Shown in pieces: positions 41,801 through 52,902 of a stretch of 64,000 bases of DNA. A program made the position numbers and the translations under genes. How positions within the stretch are numbered: position 1 is the first letter of the stretch; each line of letters begins with the position of its first letter. The notes under the pieces are model-generated. The model did no database searches. It had not been told where the DNA came from and worked only from the letters and a program-made list of their open reading frames with translations. The stretch is from Mycobacterium triplex (lineage in GTDB: Bacteria > Actinomycetota > Actinomycetes > Mycobacteriales > Mycobacteriaceae): NCBI RefSeq assembly GCF_000689255.1, contig NZ_HG964446.1, positions 3,008,854 through 3,072,853 on the forward strand. The letters are read 5' to 3'.

Positions 41801-42245
41801 GGGCAGGTCCAACGCCGACATCGAAGCCCAGCTGCCGTTCCAGGACCTTGGCTTCGACTCGTTGACCGCGGTGGAACTGCGCAACCGCATCAAAATGGCT
41901 ACCGGGCTTACCCTTTCACCGAGCCTGATCTTCGACTTCCCGACGCCGGCGGCGCTGGCCGAACACATCGACGAACAGCTCGGCTCGGTGACCACCACCA
42001 GTGCGCCCGCGAGCGGGCCGGACCAGTTGGCGCGCTTCAACGACATCGCCCGCGAGCTGCAAACGCTGGTCAACCAACCCCATTGGACGGCTGAGGACAG
42101 AACCCGCTTGGCCGCTCGCATCCAGGCCATCGTGAGCGAGCTCGAAACCCCGCTGCCGCAAGAATCGCACGCTGACGCCGACGACATCGCCACCGCCACC
42201 GAACGCGAACTCTTCGCGATCCTCGATGACGACCTCGGCCCCTGA
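35898..42245 (+). CDS. pks8: Type I polyketide synthase Pks8, intact pks8-pks17 equivalent (malonyl)
   Basis: A 2115-residue KS-AT-DH-ER-KR-ACP module. An N-terminal docking coil ([21 protein letters not shown]) precedes KS (Cys203), AT (Ser651 in GHSVGE; HAFH at 748-751, predicting malonyl-CoA), DH (His952, Asp1114), ER, KR (Tyr1821) and ACP (Ser1988). The tail [11 protein letters not shown] is another docking segment. The product of one cycle should be an unbranched, fully reduced unit. In M. tuberculosis H37Rv this protein is split into pks8 and pks17; here the reading frame is unbroken. The GTG at 35898 has AAGGAG 5 bases upstream and is 17 bases after pks7. The stop overlaps pks9 by one base. 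Confidence 0.95.
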   Translation: MSDTDKHLDYLKRLTADLRRTRRRVAELEGKLSEPVAVVGMACRYPGGVDSPEALWDMVVEGRDAVSEFPSDRGWDVAGLFDPDPDVPGKMYVRQGSFLADAGDFDAGFFGVGPSEALAMDPQQRLMLELSWEALERAGVDPLGLRGSATGVFAGVIHAGYGGQVEGELEGYGLTGSTLSVTSGRVSYVLGLEGPAVSVDTACSSSLVALHLAAQSLRSGECDLALVGGVTVMATPAAFVEFSRQRALAPDGRCKVYAGAADGTAWSEGAGVLVVERLADARRAGHPVLAIVRGTAVNQDGASNGLTAPNGPSQQRVIRAALASAGLTAADVDVVEGHGTGTVLGDPIEAQALLATYGQDRPADRPLWLGSIKSNIGHTSAAAGVAGVIKMIEAIQHGVLPQSLHVDVPSPHVDWSSGAVSLLTESRAWPSGDGPRRAGVSSFGISGTNAHVIIEQPPAPEAEDVVAEPDSIQTAWVLSARSEQALVNQAKRLLAHVTGDAKLNPVDVAWSLVTTRAVFDHRAVVVGADRDRLITGLSKWAAGEPSADVTAGRVRSAGKTVFVFPGQGAQWLGMGEQLYERFEEFARAFDEAVAALDPHLRLPLRQVIWGEDAELLQSTEFAQSALFAVEVAVAALLRHWGVLPDVVTGHSVGEITAAYVAGVLSLADAAKVVAGRGRLMAALPPGGAMVAVAAGEDDVAPLLTAEVDLAAVNGPNAVVISGPDAAVTAVADELARQGRRVHRLAVSHAFHSALMEPMLEEFARLVAEVSPEPPRIDLVSNLTGQLAGPGYGSPQYWVEHVRRPVRFADGVRAAELLGARVFLEVGPGRGLTAAVEQSLTTEQAASVVTLAKDRPEAESTLAALGQLFTTGLAVDWPAALGDGRRVDLPTYGFVRQRFWLPLGAVGSGNVSSVGLARAAHPLLGAVVERPDSGGVVLTGSLSVSGSPWLADHVVDGVVLFPGAGFVELALRAGDEVGCSVVDELTLLAPLVLPPGGAARVQVVVDAAGESGSRAVWVYSRGAASDSVWVLHAQGALSAVAAEPVADLSVWPPVGASVVEAGDVYEVLAARGYDYGPAFRGLRTLWRRGEEVFAEVSAGEGVAMGGFGIHPVVLDAALHAWGIAEGGDSTMLPFSWQGVCLHAAGAARVRVRIAPAGAGAVSVDLADATGLPVLSVRELVVRPISIGALSAALAAAAGGGGGLYEVAWSPVSVQPNAIGHEGMTVWEPSRGDTVESVYAAAHEALGVLQSWLAGSDPGPCVVLTRGAVNVAGAEVTDLAGAAVWGLVRSAQAEQPGRVVLVDSDGSLDLGEVIACGEPQLVVRAGVAHAARLGAVGAGAVLELPSGGWRLAAGGGGTLEDVVVAPAGPVELAAGQVRVAVAAVGVNFRDVLVALGMYPGGGELGAEGAGVVLEVGPGVQGLAVGDAVLGLLGVVGSEAVVDARLVTTVPVGWSLAQAAGVPVVFLTALYGLSELAGLKAGEKVLVHAATGGVGMAAVQLARHWGAEVFATASRGKWDTLRAMGFDDDHIGDTRTVDFEQKFLATTGGAGVDVVLNSLAGEFLDASLRLLVGGGRFIEMGKTDLRDPASMPAGVYYRAFDLMEAGPDHIASMLSDLIDLFDAAALKPLPVKAFDVRCASAAYRFVSQARHTGKVVLTLPDGPDDPVLAGSGLAGGSVLITGGTGMAGSAVAAHLVARYGVAHVVLVSRSGAGGAGVAELVERLEDAGAGVSVAACDVADREALAALIAGLPTKYPLKGVFHAAGVLDDGLIASLTPQRMDAVLRSKVDGAWHLHELTREMDLSAFVLFSSMAGIVGSPGQGNYAAANSFLDGLAAYRRAHGLAALSVAWGLWEQASGMTGHLSDRDKSRMTRSGLAPLSTPHALQLFDEAMLADRPLLVAARIDSAGLGGAGAVPPVLRDLVRRPGRRLISDTDAAASTSGLASRLQGLSPEQRHHQLVELVCTNAATVLGRSNADIEAQLPFQDLGFDSLTAVELRNRIKMATGLTLSPSLIFDFPTPAALAEHIDEQLGSVTTTSAPASGPDQLARFNDIARELQTLVNQPHWTAEDRTRLAARIQAIVSELETPLPQESHADADDIATATERELFAILDDDLGP
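39475..41477 (+). repeat. Segment of pks8 nearly identical to pks7
   Basis: Partner of 33101-35097, with blocks at 39475-39883, 40001-40702 and 40765-41477. The offset changes from 6374 to 6380 between the first and second blocks. A shorter identical patch in the DH region (around 38765-38850, matching about 32379-32464) lies outside these blocks. Confidence 0.85.
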
Positions 42246-45200
42246 TGGCACCCACTGACGTCGCAATCATCGGCCTCTCCTGCCGATTTCCCGGCGCTGC
42301 CGGCCCGCGCGACTTCTGGCGCGTCGTTCGCGACGGGCTGGAGGAATCCCAGCTCCCCGGCGATGTCGCCGAGTTCGATGCGGACTTCTTCAACCTGTCG
42401 CCGCGCGAGGCCAGCGCGATGGACCCGCGGCAACGCGTTGCGCTCGAATTGGCATGGGAACTCTTCGAAGACGCGTTTCTGGTACCCGAAACCCTGCGGG
42501 GCGAACAGGTTTCCATCTTCCTGGGAGCGATGACCGACGACTACGCCGTTCTGACCCTGCGCGACGGTGCGGACAACCTGGATCACCACTCGTTCGGCGG
42601 GGTCAGCCGGGCCATGATCGCCAACAGAATCTCCTATGCCCTCGGCTTGCAGGGTTCCAGCATGATCGTCGATTCCGGTCAATCGTCCTCTTTGGTCGCG
42701 GTGCACCTCGCCTGCGAAAGCCTGCGCGCGGGCGAGGCGCCGCTGGCGATAGCCGGCGGGATTCACCTCAACCTGGCCGACGAGACCGCGATGTTGGAAA
42801 CGGAATTCGGGGCGATGTCGACGTCGGGTCACACCTACGCGTTCGACGGGCGCGCCGACGGCTACGTGCGGTCCGAGGGCGCCGGCCTGGTCCTGCTGAA
42901 GCCGTTGGCCGCCGCACTCAGGGACGGCAACAGAATTCGTGCCGTGATCCGCGGCAGTGCGGTCGGCAATGCCGGACACAGCTCCGCCGGCCAGACCGTG
43001 CCCTCCGTCCCCGGCCAAGCCGACGTCATCCGCCGGGCGCTCGCCCGCGCGGCGCTGTCCGCCGACGACATCGACTATGTCGAGGCGCACGGCACCGGAA
43101 CCGAAGTGGGCGACCCGGTCGAGGCGCGGGCACTCGGCGAAATATTCGCCGGGCGGCGGCAGCGCCCGGTCCTGGTGGGATCGGTCAAAACCAATATCGG
43201 CCACACCGGCAGCGCCGCCGGAGTCGCGGGACTACTCAAGGCAGTACTGGCGATCGAAAGCGGCATGCTGCCGCCAAGCCTCAACTACGACAGCACCGCT
43301 GGCGGCAATGACCTGAAAAGCTATGGGCTGCAAGTTAACACGGCATTGACAGCCTGGCCGGACCAAGATCGGCCGCGGCGGGCCGGGGTGTCGTCGTTCG
43401 GAATGGGTGGAACCAACGCGCACGCGATCGTCGAGCAGGCCCCCACCCAGCCGGAAACCGTTGTGGCCGAACCACAACAGCGCACCCCGCTGCCGTGGGT
43501 GCTCACGGCGCGTTCGAAGCAGGCGCTGATCAACCAGGCCACCCGGCTGGCCGCCCACGTCAGCTCCCGCGACGATCTGACCGCGACGGACATGGCCTGG
43601 TCGCTGGCCACCACCCGCTCGGCCTTCGAACATCGCGCGGTGCTGCTGGGCAACGATCGTCAAGCTCTCACAGCGGGTTTGACGCGATTGGCCGCCGGAG
43701 ATCCGGACGTGGTCGCCGGCCAGACGAGAGCAACCGGCAAGACCGTCTTCGTGTTTCCCGGCCAAGGCTCACAATGGCTCGGGATGGGGCGCCAACTCTA
43801 CGAGCGCTTTCCGGTGTTCGCCGGGGCTTTCGACGAGGCCGTCGGCGCGTTGGATCTCCAGCTGCGTTCGGGTTTGCGCGAGGTGATTTGGGGTCTCGAC
43901 CCGGAGCTGCTGGAAAATACCGAGTTCGCGCAGCCGGCACTGTTTGCCATCGAGGTGGCATTGGCGGCCCTGCTGCACAGCTGGGGAGCCGAACCCGACT
44001 TGGTGATGGGTCATTCGGTGGGGGAGATCACCGCGGCCCACGTCGCGGGCGTGCTCACGCTTGACGACGCCGCGCGGCTGGTGGCGGCGCGGGGCCGCTT
44101 GATGGCGAACCTGCCTGCCGGCGGCGTGATGATCGCGGTGGCAGCCGGCGAAGCCGACGTGACGCCGTTGCTCACCGACGGTGTGGCGATCGCGGCGGTC
44201 AATGCGCCCACCTCCGTGGTGCTTTCGGGTGCCGAGGCGCCGGTGAGTGCGGTGGCCGATCGGTTGGCGCGGCAGGGGGCTCGGGCGCATCGGCTGGCGG
44301 TGTCGCACGCGTTTCATTCGCTGTTGGTAGAGCCCATGATCGACGAGTTCGCGCGCCTGATATCCGACATCAAGCCCGACGCGCCGCGAATTGCCTTGGT
44401 GTCCAATGTGACTGGTCAGTTGGCTGGTGCCGACTATGGGTCGGCTCAGTATTGGGTGGACCATGTGCGCCGGCCGGTGCGTTTCCTCGACGGTGTGCAG
44501 CTGTCGGAATCGTTGGGGGTCAACGTGTTTGTCGAGTTGGGCCCGGCCGCCGGGCTGAGCGCGGCGGTGGAGCAGTCGCTGAGCACCGAGCACGCCGCCG
44601 CGGTGGCAACGTTGGTCAAGGAGCGGCCCGAAAGCGACGCTCTGCTCACCGCGGCCGCGCAACTCTTCGTCAACGGCGTGACGATTGACTGGTCGTCGGT
44701 GCTCAACGGCGGCCGTCGTGTCGAGTTGCCGACGTACGGCTTTGCCCGGCAACGGTTTTGGCTGGGCGCGCGCGCGGACGCACCGGTGCCGTTGCGGGAC
44801 CGGGCCGCGGATCTGGCCGAGCAGCTGCAAGTGCTGGCCCCCGAAGACCAGCACCGGCAACTGCTGGAACTGGTGTGTGCCCACGCGGCAACCGTGTTGG
44901 GGCATTCGAGCGGTCGTGACATCGATGTCGAACGCGCCTTTTCCGACATCGGCTTCGAGTCGCTGACCGGCGTCGAACTTCGCAACCGGCTCAAGGCCAC
45001 CACCGGGTTGGCCTTGTCGCGCACGCTGATCTTCGACTTTCCCACTCCGTCGGCGCTGGCCGAACAACTGCGTCGGCAGCTGCTGCACGGCGATCGCGAA
45101 GATTCCGACGACGAGAAGACCTGGACGGCGCTGAGGAAGATTCCGCTGCGCGAACTTCGGCGAACCGGTCTGCTCGACAAGCTCCTGCTGCTGGCCGGCG

Positions 45201-45307
45201 AGTCCGAACTGCCACTTGCCGATCCGGAGAGCGACATCGATTCGTTGAGCCCCGAAGCGTTGATCGCTATGGCCTTGGAGTCCGACAAGGCCGATGATGG
45301 CGAATAA
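42245..45307 (+). CDS. pks9: PKS loading module Pks9 (KSQ-AT-ACP)
   Basis: A 1020-residue protein with KS (about 5-420), AT (about 500-790) and ACP (about 855-935) and no reducing domains. The KS active-site Cys is replaced by Gln146 (VDSGQSSSL; codon CAA at 42680-42682), while the HGTGT and GHTGSAAG histidine motifs are kept. That is the KSQ pattern of loading modules, which decarboxylate malonyl-ACP to acetyl-ACP. The AT has Ser591 (GHSVGE) and HAFH at 688-691, so malonyl-CoA is expected. There is no N-terminal docking coil, but a C-terminal docking-like tail (IPLRELRRTGLLDKLLLLAG, then SLSPEALIAMAL) is present. It should therefore start the chain despite being the last type I gene. Confidence 0.94.
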   Translation: MAPTDVAIIGLSCRFPGAAGPRDFWRVVRDGLEESQLPGDVAEFDADFFNLSPREASAMDPRQRVALELAWELFEDAFLVPETLRGEQVSIFLGAMTDDYAVLTLRDGADNLDHHSFGGVSRAMIANRISYALGLQGSSMIVDSGQSSSLVAVHLACESLRAGEAPLAIAGGIHLNLADETAMLETEFGAMSTSGHTYAFDGRADGYVRSEGAGLVLLKPLAAALRDGNRIRAVIRGSAVGNAGHSSAGQTVPSVPGQADVIRRALARAALSADDIDYVEAHGTGTEVGDPVEARALGEIFAGRRQRPVLVGSVKTNIGHTGSAAGVAGLLKAVLAIESGMLPPSLNYDSTAGGNDLKSYGLQVNTALTAWPDQDRPRRAGVSSFGMGGTNAHAIVEQAPTQPETVVAEPQQRTPLPWVLTARSKQALINQATRLAAHVSSRDDLTATDMAWSLATTRSAFEHRAVLLGNDRQALTAGLTRLAAGDPDVVAGQTRATGKTVFVFPGQGSQWLGMGRQLYERFPVFAGAFDEAVGALDLQLRSGLREVIWGLDPELLENTEFAQPALFAIEVALAALLHSWGAEPDLVMGHSVGEITAAHVAGVLTLDDAARLVAARGRLMANLPAGGVMIAVAAGEADVTPLLTDGVAIAAVNAPTSVVLSGAEAPVSAVADRLARQGARAHRLAVSHAFHSLLVEPMIDEFARLISDIKPDAPRIALVSNVTGQLAGADYGSAQYWVDHVRRPVRFLDGVQLSESLGVNVFVELGPAAGLSAAVEQSLSTEHAAAVATLVKERPESDALLTAAAQLFVNGVTIDWSSVLNGGRRVELPTYGFARQRFWLGARADAPVPLRDRAADLAEQLQVLAPEDQHRQLLELVCAHAATVLGHSSGRDIDVERAFSDIGFESLTGVELRNRLKATTGLALSRTLIFDFPTPSALAEQLRRQLLHGDREDSDDEKTWTALRKIPLRELRRTGLLDKLLLLAGESELPLADPESDIDSLSPEALIAMALESDKADDGE

Positions 45308-45372
45308 CGAAATCCATGCTGGCGGACCTGATTACGCGACTTGTATCCGACGCATGTTGAATAGCCGTCTCT

Positions 45373-45401
45373 TTGCGGCCCTGAACCAGACCACATAAAC
45401 T
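45373..45401 (+). promoter_or_regulatory. Candidate pks11 promoter
   Basis: TTGCGG (45373-45378) and TAAACT (45396-45401) are separated by 17 bases, giving an expected start near 45408 and a leader of about 34 bases. The same hexamers occur before pks10. It suggests pks11 is transcribed apart from pks7-9. Confidence 0.5.
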
Positions 45402-45441
45402 TTCGTGCAATGGGGGGAATCGCTTTCAGTAGAGGTTAGGT

Positions 45442-46503
45442 ATGAGCGTCATCGCAGGCGTGTTCGGTGCATTGCCACCGCACAGCTACACCCAGGGCGA
45501 GATTACCGACCAGTTCGTCAACTTCCCGGTCCTCAAGGAACACGAAGAGATCGTCCGGCGTCTGCACGCCGGAGCGAAGGTGAACAGCCGCCACCTGGTG
45601 CTGCCCCTGGAGCGATACCTGTCGCTGACCGACTTCACCGAAACGAACGAAATCTTCATCGAAAACGCCGTCGACCTCGGCTGCGAGGCGTTGCTCGGCG
45701 CTCTGGACGAGGCGGGGCTGCAGCCGCGAGACGTCGACATGATCGCCACCACGACCGTCACCGGCGTTGCGGTGCCCTCGCTGGATGCCCGCATCGCCGG
45801 ACGGATCGGTCTGCGCCCGGACGTGCGCCGGCTGCCGCTGTTCGGCCTCGGCTGTGCGGCCGGTGCGGCCGGGGTGGCGTCGCTGCGGAACTACCTGCGG
45901 GGCGCGCCCGACGGCGTCGCGGCGCTGGTGTCCGTCGAGCTGTGCTCGCTGACCTTCCCGACGGTCAAGCCGACCGTATCGGGGCTGGTCTCGACCGCGA
46001 TGTTCGGCGATGGGGCGGCCGCGGTCGTCGCCGTCGGCGATCGTCGGGCCGAACAGGACCGGCCCGGCGGTCCCGACATCGTCGATTCGCGCACCCGGCT
46101 CTACCCGGAATCGCTGCACATCATGGCCTGGAATGTCGGCCCCGCCGGGCTGCAGCCGGTGTTCTCCCCGGAGCTGGCCGCGGTCATCGAGCGTCACCTG
46201 GCCGGCGACGTCGATCGATTCCTTGGCGGACACGGCTTGACCAGGGCCGACATCGCGGCGTGGGTGGCCCATCCGGGTGGCCCCAAGGTGATCAGCGCGA
46301 TCGGCAAGAGTCTCGAGCTGCCGCCCGAGGCGCTGGAGCTGACCTGGCGCTCGCTGGGCGAGATCGCCAACCTGTCGTCGGCCTCCGTGCTGCACGTGCT
46401 GCGCGACACCATCGCCAAGCCGCCGGCCAGCGGCAGCCCGGGCCTGATCGTCGCGATCGGCCCCGGATTCTCCTCCGAGCTCGTCCTACTGCGCTGGCAC
46501 TGA
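45442..46503 (+). CDS. pks11: Type III polyketide synthase Pks11
   Basis: A 353-residue paralogue of Pks10 with the same opening [13 protein letters not shown] and an intact triad: Cys138 ([10 protein letters not shown]), His277 (AHPGGPKV) and Asn310 (ANLSSAS). M. tuberculosis Pks11 makes alkyl pyrones from fatty acyl-CoA in vitro. The physiological starter may instead come from the neighbouring type I synthases; that is inference. It has its own likely promoter. Its last 18 bases overlap the end of the convergent P450 gene. Confidence 0.94.
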   Translation: MSVIAGVFGALPPHSYTQGEITDQFVNFPVLKEHEEIVRRLHAGAKVNSRHLVLPLERYLSLTDFTETNEIFIENAVDLGCEALLGALDEAGLQPRDVDMIATTTVTGVAVPSLDARIAGRIGLRPDVRRLPLFGLGCAAGAAGVASLRNYLRGAPDGVAALVSVELCSLTFPTVKPTVSGLVSTAMFGDGAAAVVAVGDRRAEQDRPGGPDIVDSRTRLYPESLHIMAWNVGPAGLQPVFSPELAAVIERHLAGDVDRFLGGHGLTRADIAAWVAHPGGPKVISAIGKSLELPPEALELTWRSLGEIANLSSASVLHVLRDTIAKPPASGSPGLIVAIGPGFSSELVLLRWH

Positions 46504-47784
46504 GTCGGCGACATCGACGACCAGCCCCGGTATGGGGCGCAGCGCGGCGAGGTGGGCCGCGCGGATTCGCTGAGGAGGCAACCGCAGCGTCGTTCGGGCC
46601 ACCAGCCGGGCCAGCATGACCGTCATCTCGGTGGTGGCCATCACCGCCCCGATGCAGCGGTGCAGCCCGCCGCTGAACGGAATGAACTCATGTGGTGCGG
46701 GCTTGCGGTAATCCGGTGCGTCCGGGTCCCAGCGGCCCGGCCGGAACTCGCGTGGGTCCGGCCACACCTCCGGCAGCCGGTGGGTGACATACGCGCTGAA
46801 GATCAGCAGTCGGCCGGCGCGGATGCGGTGCCCGTCGAAGGTGAGGTCGCGCATCACCCGGCGGGCGGAGATCACGCCGGGGGAGTACAGCCGCAGCGTC
46901 TCGTGGACGACGCCGTTGAGGTAGGTCAGCGCGTCGAGGTCGGCCGCGCCCGGCGGCGCGTCGCCCAACACCCGGCGAACTTCGTCGGCGGCGTGGTCCC
47001 ACGCGCCCGGCAGGGTCAGCAGGGTGTAGATCGCCCAGGCCAGCGCACCGCTCGTGGTCTCGTACCCGGCAGTGATCAGCGAGATGATCGAGTCGCGAAT
47101 CTCATTGTCGCTCAACGCATATCCCTCGTCGCCGCGACCGTCGATCAACATGGTCATCATGTGGTCGTCGGGTCTGGGCGCGGTGCGGGCGTCGGCGACC
47201 AGGGCGTCGACGAAGTCGTTGAGACGCTGGCGGGCGGCCATGGCCCGGCGCCATCCGGGGGAGTTGAGGCGCCGCTGCAGCGCCACCACCTGGGGCAGCT
47301 GGTGGGTCAGGTCCAGCAAGGGTTGGAGTTGCTCACCGAGAAAGTCGGAGTGCGCCGCCAGCCGCGAGCCGAACAGACTCTCGGCGGTGGCGCGCCGGAC
47401 CGCCGAGCGGCACTGCCGGTAGATGTCCAACCGTTGCCCGGGCCGCCAGCCGTCGATGACCGCGTCGATGTTCGACACCATGGTCTGCACGTAGTCCTGG
47501 ATCTGCCGGTGGCGCAGCCCCGGAGCCACGACGCTGCGGCGACGGCGGTGGTCGTCCCCGTCGCTGACGATCAGCGCCGTGGGCCCGTCGACCCAGGCGA
47601 GGCTTTCGAACGTCTGCGCCCAGCTGAATGCGTCGGCGTTGGCGAACACGAACCTGTTCGCCTCAGGTCCGAGCAGATAGGTGTAGCCGCGCCGCCCGGC
47701 GCCGGAATTGATCACCGGGCCCCGCAGCCGGTACAGGGCGAGCAACCCCTCACCGGGCAGATAGCGAACCGGTTGGTTCCTCAT
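46486..47784 (-). CDS. cyp139: Cytochrome P450 CYP139
   Basis: A 432-residue soluble P450. The I-helix oxygen-binding motif is AGYETT, the ExxR motif is in VHETLRLY and the haem loop is [10 protein letters not shown] with the thiolate Cys377. The CYP139 family is mycobacterial and is known from its fixed link with this polyketide cluster. It probably oxidises the cluster product; substrate unknown. It lies 5 bases after the ABC-F gene on the same strand, and its 3' end overlaps pks11. Confidence 0.93.
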   Translation of the reverse strand: MRNQPVRYLPGEGLLALYRLRGPVINSGAGRRGYTYLLGPEANRFVFANADAFSWAQTFESLAWVDGPTALIVSDGDDHRRRRSVVAPGLRHRQIQDYVQTMVSNIDAVIDGWRPGQRLDIYRQCRSAVRRATAESLFGSRLAAHSDFLGEQLQPLLDLTHQLPQVVALQRRLNSPGWRRAMAARQRLNDFVDALVADARTAPRPDDHMMTMLIDGRGDEGYALSDNEIRDSIISLITAGYETTSGALAWAIYTLLTLPGAWDHAADEVRRVLGDAPPGAADLDALTYLNGVVHETLRLYSPGVISARRVMRDLTFDGHRIRAGRLLIFSAYVTHRLPEVWPDPREFRPGRWDPDAPDYRKPAPHEFIPFSGGLHRCIGAVMATTEMTVMLARLVARTTLRLPPQRIRAAHLAALRPIPGLVVDVADSVPAQ

Positions 47785-47789
47785 GGCGA

Positions 47790-49562
<1,773 letters not shown>

Positions 49563-49569
49563 CGGCCCG

Positions 49570-49575
49570 ACGCTA
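49570..49575 (-). promoter_or_regulatory. Candidate -10 box for the ABC-F/cyp139 operon
   Basis: TAGCGT on the minus strand ends 8 bases before the GTG at 49562, a spacing that fits a leaderless transcript. No convincing -35 element is visible. Confidence 0.35.
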
Positions 49576-49697
49576 GCAAGGCGCCGGCGGCCCGGCGGGC
49601 CGAGGCCTGCACGACGCCGCGAGCAAACGCGCTGACCAGAACCGCTAAGGACGCAGATGTGCCATGATGTCTCAGCTGTCGAGAGTGGGGAGCAGCG

Positions 49698-52682
49698 GTG
49701 GATCTGAATTTGTCGATGATCACGCGACCGGTGGAACGACTGGTCGCGACGGCCCAGAACGGTCTGGAGGTCTTGCGCCTCGGCGGCCTCGAAACCGGCA
49801 CCGTTCCGTCGCCGTCGCAGATCGTCGAGAGCGTGCCGATGTACAAGCTTCGGCGCTACTTCCCGCCCGACAATCGTCCCGGCCAGCGGCCGGTCGGTCC
49901 GCCGGTGCTGATGGTGCACCCGATGATGATGTCGGCCGACATGTGGGACGTGACCCGCGAAGACGGCGCGGTCGGCATCCTGCACGCGCACGGGCTGGAT
50001 TGCTGGGTGATCGACTTCGGCTCACCCGACAAGGTCGAGGGCGGCATGCGCCGCAACCTGGCCGACCACATCGTCGCGCTCAGCCAGGCCATCGACACGG
50101 TCCGGGACGCGACCGGCACTGACGTGCACCTGGTCGGGTATTCGCAGGGCGGGATGTGGTGCTACCAGGTCGCCGCCTACCGGCGTTCGAAAGCGCTGGC
50201 CAGCATCGTCACCTTCGGCTCGCCGGTGGACACCCTGGCCGCGTTGCCGATGGGCATTCCGGCAAACTTTGCCCCGCCCGTCGCGAACTTCATGGCCGAT
50301 CACGTCTTCAGCCGGCTGGCCATCCCCGGCTGGATGGCGCGCGCCGGCTTCCAGATGCTGGATCCGCTCAAGACCGCCAAGGCCCGGGTCGACTTCGTGC
50401 GGCAGCTGCACGACCGCGAGGCGTTGCTGCCCCGCGAACAACAGCGCCGATTCCTCGAGCGCGAGGGGTGGATCGCCTGGTCCGGCCCGGCGATCTCGGA
50501 GCTGCTCAAGCAGTTCATCGCCCACAACCGGATGATGACCGGCGGTTTCGCGGTCAACGGGCAGATGGTAACGCTCACCGACATCACCTGCCCGGTGCTG
50601 GCCTTCGTCGGCGAGGTCGACGACATCGGCCAGCCGGCGTCGGTGCGCGGCATCCGGCGGGCGGCGCCCGACGCCGAGGTCTACGAGGCCCGCATCCGCA
50701 CCGGGCATTTCGGCCTGGTCGTCGGATCCAAAGCGGCAGAGCAGGGTTGGCCGACCGTCGCCGCGTGGATCGAGTGGCTTTCCTCCGGCGGCGACAAGCC
50801 GGCCGGCATCGACCTGATGGCCGATCAGCCCGAAGAGCACACCGACAGCGGCGTCGCGCTGAGCTCGCGGATCACGCACGGCATCGGCGAGGCGTCGGAG
50901 GCGGCGCTGGAGTTGGTCCGCGGCGCCACCGGGGCGGCGGTCGCGGCCAACAAGTCCATCCGGACCCTGGCCGTGGAGACCGCACGCACGCTGCCCCGGC
51001 TGGCCCGGCTCGGACAGATCAACGACCACACGCGAATCTCGTTGGGCCGCATCATCAGCGAGCAGGCCGGCAGCGCACCCCGCGGTGAGTTCCTGCTGTT
51101 CGACGGGCGGGTCCACACCTATGAAGCGGTCGACCGGCGCATCAACAACGTGGTCCGCGGCCTGATCCAGGTCGGCGTCCGGCAGGGCGACCGGGTGGGC
51201 GTGCTGATGGAAACCCGGCCCAGCGCCCTGGTCGCGATCGCCGCGCTGTCCCGGTTGGGTGCGGTCGCGGTGGTGATGCACCCGGAGGCGGACCTGGCCG
51301 CGTCGGTCCGGCTCGGGCGCGTCACCGAGATTCTGACCGACCCCACCAACCTGGACGCCGCGCGGCAATGGCCGGGACAGGTGCTGGTGCTCGGCGGCGG
51401 TGAGACGCGGGATCTGCACCTGCCCGACGACGGCAGCATCATCGACATGGAGCAGATCGACCCGGACGCGGTCGAGCTGCCCGCCTGGTACCGGCCCAAC
51501 CCGGGGCTGGCCCGCGACCTGGCGTTCATCGCGCTCAGCGCGGCCGGCGGCGAACTGGTCGCCAAGCAGATCACCAACTACCGGTGGGCGGTGTCGGCGT
51601 TCGGAACCGCCTCGGCGGCCGGCCTGGGAGGCCGCGACACCGTGTACTGCCTGACGCCGCTGCATCACGAGTCCGCGCTGCTGGTTGCCCTCGGCGGCGC
51701 GGTCGTCGGCGGAACCCGCATCGCGTTGTCGCGCGGCCTGCACGCCGACCGTTTCGTCCACGAGATACGGCAGTACGGGGTCACCGTGGTGTCCTACACC
51801 TGGGCGATGCTGCGCGACGTCGTCGACGATCCCGCCTTCGTGCTGCACGGCAATCACCCGGTTCGGCTGTTCATCGGCTCGGGTATGCCGACCGGATTGT
51901 GGCAGCGGGTGGTCGACGCGTTCGCGCCGGCCAACGTCGTCGAGTTCTTCGCGACCACCGACGGGCAGGCGGTGCTGGCCAACGTGTCGGGAGCCAAGAT
52001 CGGCAGCAAGGGCCGCCCGCTGCCCGGGGTCGGGCGTATCGAGCTCGGGGCCTACGACACCGAACACGACCTGATCCTGGAAGACGAGCGGGGCTTCGTG
52101 CAGGTTGCCGACACGAACCAGGTCGGTGTCCTGCTCGCCGCATCCAGAGGACCGATCGATCCCACGGCCTCGGTCAAGCGCGGGGTCTTCGCGCCCGCCG
52201 ACACCTGGATCTCCACCGAGCACCTGTTCCGCCGCGACGAAGACGGCGACTACTGGTTGCTGGGCAGGCGCGGCTCGGTGGTGCACACCGCGCGCGGGTT
52301 GGTCTATTCCGACGCCGTCACCGACGCGCTCGGCCTGATCAACGGCGTGGACCTCGCGGTGACCTACAACGTGCCGTTCGGTAACCAGGAGGTGGCACTG
52401 TCCGCGGTGACGCTGTTGCCGGGAGCGAGCATCACCGCGGCCGATTTGACCGAAGCGTTCGCCGAGCTGCCCGTCGGGCTCGGACCCGACATCGTGCACG
52501 TCGTGCCCGAGATGACGTTGAGCGCCACCTACCGCCCGACGGTCAGCGCGCTGCGGGCCGCCGGGATTCCCAAATCCGGGCGCCACGCCTGGTACTTCGA
52601 CACCGCCGGCCAGCAATACCGCAAGCTGACACCGGCGGTGCGGGCCGAGCTGAGCGCAACCTACAAGGGCAGCGATGCTTGA
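49698..52682 (+). CDS. Hydrolase/acyl-CoA synthetase-like fusion (Rv1683-like)
   Basis: A 994-residue fusion. The N-terminal domain (about 45-370) is an alpha/beta hydrolase of the PHA-synthase/depolymerase type with nucleophile Ser149 in GYSQGG. The C-terminal half (about 450-990) has the AMP-forming acyl-CoA synthetase fold. Its phosphate-binding loop is degenerate (LSAAGGELVAKQI instead of the Ser/Thr/Gly-rich motif), and the usual C-terminal Lys motif is weak. The ligase part may therefore be inactive or altered. M. tuberculosis Rv1683 is linked to triacylglycerol metabolism. The GTG at 49698 follows GGGGAG. In M. tuberculosis a block of genes (Rv1669-Rv1682) lies to its left; here only 135 bases separate it from the ABC-F gene. 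Confidence 0.9.
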   Translation: MDLNLSMITRPVERLVATAQNGLEVLRLGGLETGTVPSPSQIVESVPMYKLRRYFPPDNRPGQRPVGPPVLMVHPMMMSADMWDVTREDGAVGILHAHGLDCWVIDFGSPDKVEGGMRRNLADHIVALSQAIDTVRDATGTDVHLVGYSQGGMWCYQVAAYRRSKALASIVTFGSPVDTLAALPMGIPANFAPPVANFMADHVFSRLAIPGWMARAGFQMLDPLKTAKARVDFVRQLHDREALLPREQQRRFLEREGWIAWSGPAISELLKQFIAHNRMMTGGFAVNGQMVTLTDITCPVLAFVGEVDDIGQPASVRGIRRAAPDAEVYEARIRTGHFGLVVGSKAAEQGWPTVAAWIEWLSSGGDKPAGIDLMADQPEEHTDSGVALSSRITHGIGEASEAALELVRGATGAAVAANKSIRTLAVETARTLPRLARLGQINDHTRISLGRIISEQAGSAPRGEFLLFDGRVHTYEAVDRRINNVVRGLIQVGVRQGDRVGVLMETRPSALVAIAALSRLGAVAVVMHPEADLAASVRLGRVTEILTDPTNLDAARQWPGQVLVLGGGETRDLHLPDDGSIIDMEQIDPDAVELPAWYRPNPGLARDLAFIALSAAGGELVAKQITNYRWAVSAFGTASAAGLGGRDTVYCLTPLHHESALLVALGGAVVGGTRIALSRGLHADRFVHEIRQYGVTVVSYTWAMLRDVVDDPAFVLHGNHPVRLFIGSGMPTGLWQRVVDAFAPANVVEFFATTDGQAVLANVSGAKIGSKGRPLPGVGRIELGAYDTEHDLILEDERGFVQVADTNQVGVLLAASRGPIDPTASVKRGVFAPADTWISTEHLFRRDEDGDYWLLGRRGSVVHTARGLVYSDAVTDALGLINGVDLAVTYNVPFGNQEVALSAVTLLPGASITAADLTEAFAELPVGLGPDIVHVVPEMTLSATYRPTVSALRAAGIPKSGRHAWYFDTAGQQYRKLTPAVRAELSATYKGSDA

Positions 52683-52902
52683 CGACACGCTGCTGAGCAT
52701 TCTCGTCTGCCCGCAGGACCGGGGTCCGTTGCTGCTCGTGTCCCTGGACGGGGGATCCGAGCTGCTCTACAACCCGCGACTGCGTCGCGCCTACCGCATC
52801 GAGGACGGCATCCCGGTGCTGCTGATCGACGAGGCGCGCGACGTCGACGACGACGAGCACGGCCGCCTCACGGCGCGAGGCCGTCCGGCAACTCCCCGGT
52901 GA
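52675..52902 (+). CDS. Trm112-family small protein (Rv1684-like)
   Basis: A 75-residue protein of the Trm112/UPF0434 family (LLSILVCPQDRGPLLLV...LRRAYRIEDGIPVLLIDEARDV). Family members are small zinc-ribbon-like partners, some of them activators of methyltransferases. Only one Cys remains here, so metal binding is doubtful. Its ATG overlaps the end of the Rv1683-like gene by 8 bases. Its own 3' end overlaps that of the convergent tetR gene by 35 bases. Confidence 0.85.
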   Translation: MLDDTLLSILVCPQDRGPLLLVSLDGGSELLYNPRLRRAYRIEDGIPVLLIDEARDVDDDEHGRLTARGRPATPR

